A stretch of DNA of 8,924 bases from Candidatus Aerophobota bacterium (GTDB taxonomy: Bacteria > Aerophobota > Aerophobia > Aerophobales > JAGGXI01). Below are positions 1 to 7,240 of this stretch, one piece after another. Within the stretch, counting starts at the first letter, position 1, and every line of letters begins with the position of its first letter. The stretch is taken from assembly GCA_021163155.1 (NCBI GenBank), contig JAGGXI010000073.1, forward strand, positions 1 to 8,924, read 5' to 3'. Position numbers and translations under genes: made by a program. The notes below the pieces were generated by a model. That model was not told where the DNA came from and searched no databases. It was given only the letters and a program-made list of their open reading frames with translations.

Positions 1-2
1 AG

Positions 3-689
3 TTAGGTAGGGGTGAGCCCATAAAAGATACGGCGAGAGTAATTGATAGATATTGTGATGGGCTCGTCATCAGGACCTATGAGCAAGAAAAGATAGAAGA
101 GTTTGCTCGATATATGAAAAATCCAGTAATCAATGCTTTAACGGATTTGACTCATCCCTGTCAAGCACTGGCAGATTTACTCACCATTAAAGAAAAAAAG
201 GGAAGATTTGAAGGATTAAAACTTGCTTATGCTGGAGATGTATTTAATGTTTGTCAGTCCTTAATGATTGGCTGTAGTATGATGGGTATAGATATTTTTG
301 TTGCTCACCCTGAAGAATATAATCCAAAAGAGAAAGTATTAAAAGCAGCACAAGAAAATGCTAAAAAATCAGGCTCCAAAGTAGTCTTAACTACAGATTT
401 ACATGAGGCAGTAGATAATGCGGACATAGTTTATGCTAATACCTGGCATAGTATGGGAGCTGCTGAAAAAGAGAAAGAGAAAAGAATCCGAGATTTTTCT
501 CCCTTCCAAATAAATGCTGGTGTTTTAAAGGAAGCAAAAGATGATGTGATATTTATGCATTGTCTACCTGGTTATCGAGGTGAGGATATGACTAATGAGG
601 TTGTTGAAGGCCCCCATTCCGCAGTCTGGGATGAAGCTGAAAACAGAATGCATACAGAAAAGGCAGTGCTGAGCTTAGTTATTGTTTGA
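3..689 (+). CDS. argF: Ornithine carbamoyltransferase, 3' part (5' end outside window)
   Basis: Transfers the carbamoyl group of carbamoyl phosphate to ornithine, giving citrulline (arginine synthesis, or the reverse reaction in arginine breakdown); a cytoplasmic enzyme of the aspartate/ornithine transcarbamylase family. The frame is open from base 3, before the first ATG at 114, and the upstream codons already read family sequence (LGRGEPIKDTARV), so the gene is cut by the window edge. About 228 of the usual 310-330 residues are present. Visible motifs are HPCQ (153-164, carbamoyl phosphate site), SMG (450-458) and HCLP (558-569, ornithine-side Cys loop), followed by the conserved C-terminal helix (DEAENRMHTEKAVL). 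The N-terminal STRTR motif lies outside. Oddity: the ornithine-contacting Asp four residues before the Ser of SMG is Asn here (codon 438-440). The family is certain; strict ornithine specificity is less so. Confidence 0.92.
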   Translation, partial: LGRGEPIKDTARVIDRYCDGLVIRTYEQEKIEEFARYMKNPVINALTDLTHPCQALADLLTIKEKKGRFEGLKLAYAGDVFNVCQSLMIGCSMMGIDIFVAHPEEYNPKEKVLKAAQENAKKSGSKVVLTTDLHEAVDNADIVYANTWHSMGAAEKEKEKRIRDFSPFQINAGVLKEAKDDVIFMHCLPGYRGEDMTNEVVEGPHSAVWDEAENRMHTEKAVLSLVIV

Positions 690-706
690 TTTTCAAAGGA
701 GCTATT

Positions 707-796
707 ATGGCTTTACTGAAAGTAATAGTAGCTACTTTAAAAGGAATAATATTTTTTTATAGGAAATATGGGTTCCAAATTCAAAGTAGCTATTAA
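707..796 (+). CDS. Possible 29-aa small ORF after argF
   Basis: A 29-codon frame opens with ATG 18 bases after the argF stop and has a good ribosome-binding sequence (AAGGAG, 696-701, 5 nt spacing). The product would be hydrophobic and basic (MALLKVIVATLKGIIFFYRK...). I recognise no family. The RBS segment (about 690-705) is nearly repeated at the end of the frame (about 779-794), which suggests local duplication rather than a conserved peptide. It may be the degenerate start of a lost downstream gene. Little supports it beyond RBS plus ATG. Confidence 0.18.
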   Translation: MALLKVIVATLKGIIFFYRKYGFQIQSSY

Positions 797-817
797 ATTT
801 GTAGAGTTGGGTGGTAG

Positions 818-844
818 TTGAAACATTTCATAGTATATCATAAT
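818..844 (+). promoter_or_regulatory. Candidate sigma70-like promoter for the transporter operon
   Basis: TTGAAA (818-823) stands 15 nt before CATAAT (839-844), or 17 nt before TAATCT (841-846). The -35 word is one base off consensus, but spacing and -10 quality cannot both be optimal. The -35 word lies in the imperfect palindrome TGAAACATTTCA (819-830), a possible operator. The placement about 170 bp upstream of the binding-protein gene is plausible. In DNA this AT-rich such pairs also arise by chance. Confidence 0.25.
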
Positions 845-1017
845 CTGTTCCTTAAAAAATTAGGCTCCAGTTTCTTTTGAAGGAAAAGCGGGGACATTGG
901 TTATAGTTTAAATTAAATTTAAAAGGAAGGAGGCGAAAAAACTTATTTTTAATTCTTAAGATAAAAAACTTATTCTTATTTTAAAAGTTTAAAAAAGAAA
1001 AAGAAAGGGAATAAAAA

Positions 1018-2241
1018 ATGCATAAAAAATGGCTAATTTTGTTAATGGTAATTTCATTAGTTCTTGTAATGTTTTCCTTTGGCAGCTTTGCGGGAGCAGA
1101 AGAACCTATTAAAATAGGCTTTATAGCTCCTCTCACTGGCTCATTAGCTTATAATGGTGGAGATATGAAAAAAGGAGCAGAAATAGCTGTTGAAGAGATT
1201 AATGCCAAAGGAGGCATTGGGGGAAGAAAAATCCAACTTGTTTATGGTGATACTGAAGCTAAACCTTCAGAAGGGGTTTCCGTAGTTAAAAAATTAATTA
1301 CTCGCGATAAAGTTCTTATGGTTACAGGAGGATACTGTAGTTCAGTTAATATAGCTACCTCGGAAGTCTGTGAAAGAAGTAAGGTTCCTTTTGTTGTTGC
1401 TGTAGCTATTAGTCCCACCATAATTGAACGAGGATTTGAGTACATAGTTAGAAGTTGTCCTGATTCTCCTCAATGGACTACCTGTATGGCGAATTGGGTT
1501 CTGAAATCTTTAAAGCCTGAAAGAATAGGTATGTTTCTAGAAAACACAGACTATGGGCGAGATGGAGGGAAGATCTTTTCTTCTACAATAGGACCTGAAA
1601 AGGTATTAACTACAGAATATTTCAACATCGGCGATACAGATTTTACTACTCAATTAAGTAAACTTAAAGATTTGAATCTTCCTGTAGTATATATAGTAGG
1701 TTCAACAACTGAGATCGCTTTGATTTTTAAACAATGTCATGAACTTGGTTTCACTACCCAATGGGTAGATATGGGGGGAGCTTTTACAGCGGCATTTTAT
1801 AAAATGGCAGGTAGAGATGGTCTTTATTATGTTGGGAACGGTATTGAGCCATCATTAGCGGCAAAAGGAACAATAGCTGCAAAATTTCATGAAAAATATA
1901 TAAAAAAGTATAATGAAAAGTCAGGTATTTTTTCTGCTCAAGGGTACGATGCGATTCTCGTTGCTTTAGAGGCTATTAAAAGGGTTTTTCCTTTAACTGG
2001 TGATTTAAAGAAAGATAGAGAAAAAATCAAAAATGTTCTTAAGGAAGTATCAGTTGATGGAGTGCAGGGACCTATTAAGTTTAATGAAAAAGGTCAACAA
2101 TATACAATTCCCTTAAACATAATTCAAATTCAACCAATGGGTTCTGAGGGAAAACCTGCTCCTGCAATTATATCTCCAGTAGAGATTGCTGGCAGTAAAT
2201 ATATGCCTCCTTTACCTTGGAAAGAACGACCCTGGAAATAA
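1018..2241 (+). CDS. livK: ABC transporter substrate-binding protein, LivK/LivJ type
   Basis: Extracytoplasmic receptor that binds a small amino-acid-like ligand and delivers it to the LivHM permeases encoded next. At 407 aa it has the usual size for the family. A positively charged start (MHKK) and a hydrophobic stretch (about residues 5-21) end in a probable signal peptidase I site, AGA/EE, after residue 27; there is no lipobox Cys. The mature protein opens with the typical IKIGFIAPLTG (31-41), then GAEIAVEEINAKGGIGGRK (53-71), and continues as a two-lobed periplasmic-binding fold to the end. The ATG has AAAGGGA (1004-1010) 7 nt upstream. It is the first gene of the operon and is separated from livH by a strong hairpin. 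The ligand is not readable: members of this family also bind amides, urea, aromatic compounds and other amino acids. Confidence 0.93.
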   Translation: MHKKWLILLMVISLVLVMFSFGSFAGAEEPIKIGFIAPLTGSLAYNGGDMKKGAEIAVEEINAKGGIGGRKIQLVYGDTEAKPSEGVSVVKKLITRDKVLMVTGGYCSSVNIATSEVCERSKVPFVVAVAISPTIIERGFEYIVRSCPDSPQWTTCMANWVLKSLKPERIGMFLENTDYGRDGGKIFSSTIGPEKVLTTEYFNIGDTDFTTQLSKLKDLNLPVVYIVGSTTEIALIFKQCHELGFTTQWVDMGGAFTAAFYKMAGRDGLYYVGNGIEPSLAAKGTIAAKFHEKYIKKYNEKSGIFSAQGYDAILVALEAIKRVFPLTGDLKKDREKIKNVLKEVSVDGVQGPIKFNEKGQQYTIPLNIIQIQPMGSEGKPAPAIISPVEIAGSKYMPPLPWKERPWK

Positions 2242-2262
2242 AAAAATAGATAAGAATAAGGA

Positions 2263-2301
2263 AAGGAGCTCAGCTACCCTTTGAGAGTAGTTGAGCTCCT
2301 T
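2263..2301 (+). promoter_or_regulatory. Intercistronic stem-loop between binding-protein and permease genes
   Basis: The arms 2263-2277 and 2287-2301 are inverted repeats over 15 bp, with one G-U pair in the RNA, around a 9-nt loop (2278-2286). No T-run follows (GTAAATATAA), so it is not a classical Rho-independent terminator. It begins 21 bp after the binding-protein stop and ends 46 bp before the livH start. Such hairpins often protect the 3' end of the upstream message, raising binding-protein output over membrane-protein output. Partial termination is the alternative. Confidence 0.75.
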
Positions 2302-2347
2302 GTAAATATAAAATTAAGAATACGAATTTTATTAAAAGGAAGCCGTA

Positions 2348-3217
2348 ATGTCGCTACTTTTTCAAGAAACACTAAATGGTGTAATGGTGGGTAGTATCTA
2401 TGCTTTAATTGCCATTGGTCTTACTGTAATATTTGGAGTAATGGATATAAGCAATTTTGCCCATGGTGAATTTCTAATGTTAGGCGCTTATGTTTCTTAT
2501 CTTTTAAGCACAATATATCAACTTAGCTTTTTTGTATCTTTATGCCTTGCAGGGTTGACGGTTGGTTTAATTGGTATAGTACTTGAAAAACTCTGTTTTC
2601 ATCCTTTGATGGGAAGATCTTCTGTGGGTACAGATACTATAATGCTTACCATAGGATTATGTATGCTTGTCGAAAACTTGGTTCAAGCAATCTGGACTCC
2701 TACACCAAGAATGCTTCCCGACCCTTTTAAGGGTATATCAATAATGATGCCTTTAGGTGTATCAATTGGTTTTCTGCGAGTGATCTCTTTTGTAATTGCT
2801 ATATCTATATTGGTTGCCTTTCAACTTTTTCTTACCAGAAACAAAATGGGAATTGCCATAAATGCAACAGCTCAGAATAAAAAAGCAGCATTACTAATGG
2901 GGGTAAATATAAATAAAATATATTCATTGGCATTTTTTATGAGTGCATTTACAGCTGGAGTAGGAGGAACTTTGTATAGTACAATTTACGCTCTTTTTCC
3001 CACAATGGGAGCTACCCCTACTTTAAAAGCTTTTGTGATTACAATCTTAGGAGGAATGGGAAGTATAAGGGGAGCAATTTTTGGCGGGTTTATATTAGGA
3101 ATAACCGAGGCGTTAGGGGGCACTTATATTGCCTCTGGATATAAAGATGCCTTTGGTTTTATTATTTTAATTCTTATACTATTACTACGACCTTCAGGTT
3201 TATTTGGAAGAAAATAA
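2348..3217 (+). CDS. livH: Branched-chain amino acid-type ABC permease LivH
   Basis: Integral membrane subunit that pairs with LivM to form the translocation path. At 289 aa it has normal length, with about eight hydrophobic segments. Family landmarks are GLTVIFGVMDISNFAHGEF (24-42), the cytoplasmic coupling region with TAQNKKAALLMGVN (174-187), GGMGSIRGA (235-243) and the C-terminal RPSGLFG (281-287). The ATG has AAAAGGA (2334-2340) 7 nt upstream. The gap to livM is 16 bp, so the two are co-transcribed. No key motif appears missing. LIV-family permease is certain; transport of leucine, isoleucine or valine specifically is not shown. Confidence 0.95.
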   Translation: MSLLFQETLNGVMVGSIYALIAIGLTVIFGVMDISNFAHGEFLMLGAYVSYLLSTIYQLSFFVSLCLAGLTVGLIGIVLEKLCFHPLMGRSSVGTDTIMLTIGLCMLVENLVQAIWTPTPRMLPDPFKGISIMMPLGVSIGFLRVISFVIAISILVAFQLFLTRNKMGIAINATAQNKKAALLMGVNINKIYSLAFFMSAFTAGVGGTLYSTIYALFPTMGATPTLKAFVITILGGMGSIRGAIFGGFILGITEALGGTYIASGYKDAFGFIILILILLLRPSGLFGRK

Positions 3218-3233
3218 ATAGAGTAGGGAGAAA

Positions 3234-4262
3234 ATGAAAACTTCTGCTAAACGATTACAACATTCTAAGCTATATGCTGAGATTCTGGGAATAGTTGTCT
3301 TATTTTCGATACCTATATTAATCAAAGATGAGTATTTTATCCATATTTTAATTTTCGCTGGAATTTATATTATGTTAGCTTTAAGCTGGAATTTGCTCGC
3401 GGGGTATGCCGGACAACTAAATTTAGGCCAAGCGGCGTTTTTTGGTATGGGTGCTTATAATGCGGCCTTACTTACCTTAAAAGTAAATCTTTCTCCATGG
3501 TTGGGTTTATTAGCAGGGGGAATTGCTGCAGGAATTTTTGGAGTAGCCCTTGGTTTTCCATCGCTTAGATTAAAGGGGCCTTATTTAGCTATTGTCACCA
3601 TAGGTTTCAGTGAAACTTTAAGATTGGTAATTATGAATTGGGTAAGTTTAACCAGAGGACCTTTGGGTTTATTTGGAATCCCCCCTCTGACTTCAATAAA
3701 CATACCTTATATTGCGGAGTTTGATTTTTCTCAAGAAAAATATTGCTATTATATCATATTTCTTCTGGTATTATTGTCGATATGGATTGTGAATAAATTG
3801 GTTAAATCCCGTTTCGGGCTTATTCTTACTTCAATTCGTGAGGATGAGGTAGCAACACAATCTATCGGTATAAATACATTTAAATATAAGCTTTTAATCT
3901 TTATAATCAGTGCTTTCTTAGCCGGGGTAGCTGGGGCTTTTTATGCCTATTATATCCGCTTAATAAGCCCGGAAATGTTAATGATAAGTGTAACTTTTAC
4001 TATACTTTCAATGGCAGTTATCGGGGGGATTGGTACTATTATTGGCCCAATAATTGGTGCTGTTGTTTTAACGTTTTTATCGGAAGGGTTGCGAGTTATG
4101 CCGGAGTTTCGTTTAATAGTATACGGACTCCTTTTGGTCTTAGTAATCTTATTTGCTCCTAAAGGTTTAATGGGATTGATAGGAAGCATTATTAATCTTA
4201 CTAAAAGAAATCAAAAAGAGGAAAAAGCATATGCTGAAACTCCAGGTAAAAAATTTAGTTAA
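3234..4262 (+). CDS. livM: Branched-chain amino acid-type ABC permease LivM
   Basis: Second membrane subunit of the transporter, partner of LivH; 342 aa, typical length, with around nine to ten hydrophobic segments. Landmarks are SWNLLAGYAGQLNLGQ (51-66), GPYLAIVTIGF (115-125), TRGPLGLFGIP (140-150), the coupling-loop sequence SIREDEVATQSIGI (200-213), GGIGTIIGPIIGA (264-276) and FAPKGLMG (307-314). The ATG follows AGGGAG (3225-3230) with only 3 nt between, which is short, but no better in-frame start is visible. The last 32 bp overlap the start of livG, suggesting translational coupling. The C-terminal tail (about 319-342) is hydrophilic and Lys-rich, consistent with a cytoplasmic end. Confidence 0.95.
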   Translation: MKTSAKRLQHSKLYAEILGIVVLFSIPILIKDEYFIHILIFAGIYIMLALSWNLLAGYAGQLNLGQAAFFGMGAYNAALLTLKVNLSPWLGLLAGGIAAGIFGVALGFPSLRLKGPYLAIVTIGFSETLRLVIMNWVSLTRGPLGLFGIPPLTSINIPYIAEFDFSQEKYCYYIIFLLVLLSIWIVNKLVKSRFGLILTSIREDEVATQSIGINTFKYKLLIFIISAFLAGVAGAFYAYYIRLISPEMLMISVTFTILSMAVIGGIGTIIGPIIGAVVLTFLSEGLRVMPEFRLIVYGLLLVLVILFAPKGLMGLIGSIINLTKRNQKEEKAYAETPGKKFS

Positions 4263-5013
4263 AAACTTTGGTGGCCTTAAAGCAGTAGATAACTTAAGTT
4301 TTGATGTTGAAAAGGGAGATATTTTGGGCCTAATTGGGCCAAACGGCGCGGGGAAAACAACAGTTTTTAATTTAATAACTGGTTTTTTAAAGATAGACTC
4401 AGGAAAAGTATTATTTAATAAGAGAGATATTGCCAATTTGGGGCCTTATGAAATTAACAAAATAGGGATATCCAGAACTTTTCAAATAGTTAGAATCTTT
4501 CCCAAGTTAACTGTTGCAGAGAATGTTTATGCTGGGCTTATAGGAGGAACAAAATCTGGATGTTTGCGGATATTGCTTCGATCTCTGATTTCAAAAGGGA
4601 ATATTCATAAAAATATCGATCAGAAAAGAAGCAATGAACTATTAAAATTTGTAGGATTGTTATCTCAAAAAAATGAATTAGCTGAAAATTTACCCTACGC
4701 TTTATGCAAACGCCTTGAACTTGCTCGAGCACTGGCTACAAAACCAGAATTAATTTTATTAGATGAGCCCTCTGGAGGATTAAATACTAAAGAGTTAGAA
4801 GATCAGATTTTGTTAATTAAAAGAATTTATGAAATGGGAATTACCATTGTCATTGTTGAACATCTAATGAAAGTAATTATGAGTATTTGTAATAGGATCA
4901 TAGTCGTTCATTATGGAGAAAAAATTGCCGAAGGTTCACCAGAAGAAGTAAGTAAAGATAAAAAAGTTACTGAGGCATATTTAGGGAGTTCTTTAATTGC
5001 TAAAAATAGATAA
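4231..5013 (+). CDS. livG: LIV-type ABC transporter ATP-binding protein LivG
   Basis: Cytoplasmic ATPase that works with LivF to power LivHM; 260 aa, normal for LivG. Walker A is GPNGAGKT (36-43), the Q-loop lies in SRTFQIVRIFP (81-91, Gln 85), Walker B is LILLDEP (174-180), and the switch His is 211 in VEHLM. The long helical insert after the Q-loop (about 100-135) is typical of LivG. Oddity: the ABC signature, usually LPYGLQRRLE or LPYGQQRRLE in this family, reads LPYALCKRLE (154-163), so the near-invariant Gly is Ala and the Gln is Cys. The ATG is preceded by AGAGG (4217-4221) at 9 nt and lies inside livM; the 3' end overlaps livF by 17 bp. The assignment is secure; full ATPase competence is less certain. 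Confidence 0.94.
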   Translation: MLKLQVKNLVKNFGGLKAVDNLSFDVEKGDILGLIGPNGAGKTTVFNLITGFLKIDSGKVLFNKRDIANLGPYEINKIGISRTFQIVRIFPKLTVAENVYAGLIGGTKSGCLRILLRSLISKGNIHKNIDQKRSNELLKFVGLLSQKNELAENLPYALCKRLELARALATKPELILLDEPSGGLNTKELEDQILLIKRIYEMGITIVIVEHLMKVIMSICNRIIVVHYGEKIAEGSPEEVSKDKKVTEAYLGSSLIAKNR

Positions 5014-5704
5014 AATATATGTTTATTATGGGAAAGCATGTGCCTTAAGAGAGCTTTCTTTAGAAGTTAAAAAAGGAGAGTTGGTTACTCTTGTTGGCGC
5101 AAATGGTGCAGGGAAAAGTACTCTTTTAAAAACGATATCAGGATTACTCAAAACGTCTTCTGGGAGTATAAAATTTGATAATGAAGAAATACAAAAATTA
5201 TCTCCCCATCTTATTGTTGGAAAAGGGATTTCTCATGTTCCCGAAGGAAGAGAAATTTTCCCTTATTTAACAGTGCAAGATAACTTAAAAATGGGTGCCT
5301 ATCTGCGAAGAGATAAAAAAGGAATAAAAGAAGATTTGGAATCTACTTTTGAACTCTTTCCTGTTCTCAAAGAGAGAAGAAATCAGATGGCGGGAACTTT
5401 AAGTGGAGGAGAGCGGCAAATGTTAGCCATCGGGCGAGGACTTATGTCAGGACCTGAACTGTTGATGTTAGATGAGCCGAGTTTAGGTTTGGCTCCTATT
5501 TTAACAGAAAAGATATTTGGAGTAATTAAACAAATTCATGAGGAAAGGGAAGTAACTACTCTTCTTGTTGAGCAAGATGTGAACTGGTCTTTATCTGTTT
5601 GTAGTAGGGGATATATAATAGAAAATGGTAGAATCGTCTTAGAGGGCGAAGGGGAAACTCTTTTAAATAATGATTATGTGAGAAAAGCTTACTTAGGTTA
5701 CTAA
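4997..5704 (+). CDS. livF: LIV-type ABC transporter ATP-binding protein LivF (TTG start)
   Basis: Second cytoplasmic ATPase of the transporter, expected to form a heterodimer with LivG; 235 aa, normal for LivF. Walker A is GANGAGKS (34-41), the signature LSGGERQ (135-141) is canonical, Walker B with its D-loop region is LLMLDEPSLGLAP (155-167), and VEQD (191-194) carries the Gln usual in LivF in place of the switch His. The start is TTG: GGGAG (4984-4988) lies 8 nt upstream, and the N-terminus LLKIDKIYVYYG matches the family's first beta strand. It overlaps the livG end by 17 bp, so the pair is probably translationally coupled. Its intact signature contrasts with the altered one in LivG. The gene ends 28 bp before the amidohydrolase, in the same operon. 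Confidence 0.95.
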   Translation: MLKIDKIYVYYGKACALRELSLEVKKGELVTLVGANGAGKSTLLKTISGLLKTSSGSIKFDNEEIQKLSPHLIVGKGISHVPEGREIFPYLTVQDNLKMGAYLRRDKKGIKEDLESTFELFPVLKERRNQMAGTLSGGERQMLAIGRGLMSGPELLMLDEPSLGLAPILTEKIFGVIKQIHEEREVTTLLVEQDVNWSLSVCSRGYIIENGRIVLEGEGETLLNNDYVRKAYLGY

Positions 5705-5719
5705 ACTAATGTATTTATA

Positions 5720-5735
5720 GGGAGGTTATATCATA
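5720..5735 (+). promoter_or_regulatory. Ribosome-binding site leading to a non-standard ATA start
   Basis: GGGAGG at 5720-5725 is followed after 7 nt by ATA at 5733-5735, ideal spacing for a start. That frame reads directly into the M20 amidohydrolase, and a stop (TAG, 5718-5720) lies immediately upstream. No ATG, GTG or TTG occurs in the frame between 5721 and 5843. One A-to-G change at 5735 would make a normal ATG here. Confidence 0.7.
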
Positions 5736-7178
5736 AGAATAAATCCATCAAGAGAGAAAAAGTATATAATAGATTGGATTGAATCTAATAAAGGTAGTTT
5801 TTACAGGCTTTCTGATGCAATATGGAGCTATGCAGAGCTTGGGATGGAAGAATATCAATCTTCAAAAGCTATCGCTAACTACTTAAAGAGAAATGATTTT
5901 AAAGTAGAGTTAGGAGTAGCTGAAATGTCGACCGCTTTTGTAGCAACATTTGGGTCGGGAAAACCTGTTATAGGTATCGGTTGCGAATATGATGCGTTAC
6001 CTGGTCTTTCCCAGGGGAAAACTGTAAATCGTAAGAGTCCAATTATTGATGGTGCGCCTGGGCATGGTTGCGGCCATAATCTTTTAGGAGTCGGGGGAAT
6101 TATGGCTGCGATAGCTCTAAAGAATGCTATGATAAATTTTAATTTACTAGGGGCAATTAAAATATTTGGAACTCCGGCGGAAGAGCTTTGCATAGGTAAA
6201 CCTTATATGGCAAAAGCTGGACTTTTTAATGGTATCGATGCATTTATCGACTGGCATCCTTTTTATAATAATATTGCTAATTATGATACCTGCAATGCTT
6301 ATTTTAATATTAAATATCATTTTAAAGGAAGAACCGCTCATGGAAATTCACCTTGGTATGGAAGGAGTGCATTGGATGCGGCACTCCTTATGGGGAATAT
6401 GATAGAGTATTTAAGAGAACATACTATCCCAGGCAATCCTCCTCATGCAGCTAATACAATTAATTATTCGTTTCCTGATGTAGGTCCAGCCTTCCCTGTT
6501 GTAGTGCCAGATAGATCAACACTATGGTGTGTCGGAAGAATCACTAATTCTGAAAAAATGGAATACGTTATCCAAAGGATACATAAATGTGCTGAAGCAG
6601 CCGCTATGGCTACAGAAACAGAGGTAGAGATTGAAATAATTAGTGCAACCCATGAAAAAATACCCAACAAAGCAATTTCTCAAGTATTATATAATAATCT
6701 TCAATCTATTGGTGTACCAAAGTTTACTAAAGAAGAGGACAACTTTGTAAAAAAAATGCAGAAAGATTTTAATGCTCCCGAGGTAGGTTTAGACATGAGT
6801 ATTATGCCTTTTAATGGCGGCACCTCCGTAGTTTCGGATAACTCTGAATACAGTTGGTTCGCTCCATTTGGTATGGTGTGGATAACAGCTGTTCCTTCCG
6901 GTGTTGGCTGGCATAACTGGCGAGTCACTGCTTGTGTCGGTTCTACGATTGGAAAAAAGGCAATGGATGTTGCTGCTAAAGTATTGGCTGCATCGGGTGT
7001 CGATCTCCTTGTGCGTCCAGAAATTATTAATGAAGCCAAAAAAGAATGGAAGGAACGACTTAAAGGAAGGACTTATAAATCATTAATCCCCGAAACAGTT
7101 AAGCCTCCAATACTAATAAATCGAGAAATTATGAATAAGTATCGCCCTCTTCAAAAGAAGTATTATCAAGAACCATAA
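5733..7178 (+). CDS. M20 family amidohydrolase, AbgB-like (probable ATA start, or first ATG at 5844)
   Basis: Metal-dependent cytoplasmic amidohydrolase related to p-aminobenzoyl-glutamate hydrolase subunit B; such enzymes cleave an amide bond in N-acyl amino acids or related compounds. Numbered from the ATG at 5844 (444 aa), it shows GCEYDALPGLSQ (46-57), the metal motif GHGCGHN (Cys76, His78), PAEE (111-114, catalytic and metal-binding Glu), DWHP with His138, the dimerisation/lid sequence AHGNSPWYGRSALDA (165-179) and the C-terminal metal His357 in GWHNW. All expected ligands are present. Conserved family sequence (YIIDWIES..., LSDAIWSYAELG) continues in frame for 37 codons upstream, to ATA at 5733, giving 481 aa, the usual AbgB size. 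Starting at 5844 would lose the first helix. It is the last gene of the transporter operon, 28 bp after livF, so it probably acts on the imported compound. The exact substrate is unknown. Confidence 0.9.
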   Translation: MRINPSREKKYIIDWIESNKGSFYRLSDAIWSYAELGMEEYQSSKAIANYLKRNDFKVELGVAEMSTAFVATFGSGKPVIGIGCEYDALPGLSQGKTVNRKSPIIDGAPGHGCGHNLLGVGGIMAAIALKNAMINFNLLGAIKIFGTPAEELCIGKPYMAKAGLFNGIDAFIDWHPFYNNIANYDTCNAYFNIKYHFKGRTAHGNSPWYGRSALDAALLMGNMIEYLREHTIPGNPPHAANTINYSFPDVGPAFPVVVPDRSTLWCVGRITNSEKMEYVIQRIHKCAEAAAMATETEVEIEIISATHEKIPNKAISQVLYNNLQSIGVPKFTKEEDNFVKKMQKDFNAPEVGLDMSIMPFNGGTSVVSDNSEYSWFAPFGMVWITAVPSGVGWHNWRVTACVGSTIGKKAMDVAAKVLAASGVDLLVRPEIINEAKKEWKERLKGRTYKSLIPETVKPPILINREIMNKYRPLQKKYYQEP

Positions 7179-7240
7179 ATCATAGGAAGAGAGAATTTTC
7201 CAATCAAAGAGTAAGAACAATCAATTTTTAAGAAAAAAGA

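Larger units (their letters stand above)
690..1017. other. Intergenic region, argF to transporter operon
   Basis: A 328-bp AT-rich gap that separates argF from the transporter operon and probably holds the operon's promoter and leader. It contains the doubtful small ORF at 707-796, a promoter-like pair near 818-844, and a purine-rich AAGGAAGGAGG stretch (923-933) that looks like a strong ribosome-binding site but has no ATG, GTG or TTG at a useful distance. The 12-mer AAAAAACTTATT occurs at 936-947 and again at 963-974. I see no convincing terminator after argF. Confidence 0.6.

Noticed and set aside
1242-1445. Minus-strand ORF inside the binding-protein gene, and similar minus-strand ORFs inside livM, livG and the amidohydrolase gene
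   Set aside because: All lie opposite well-supported genes, lack family features and have repetitive or biased composition typical of shadow frames.
6901-7086. 61-codon plus-strand ORF within the amidohydrolase gene
   Set aside because: It overlaps the conserved C-terminal metal-binding region of the M20 protein in another frame and has no RBS or recognisable motif.
7179-7240. Bidirectional terminator between the convergent amidohydrolase and HTH genes
   Set aside because: Only weak pairings exist (TTTTT-AAG-AAAAA, and GGAA/TTCC at 7191-7201); no GC-containing stem adjoins a T-run, so I could not support a terminator.
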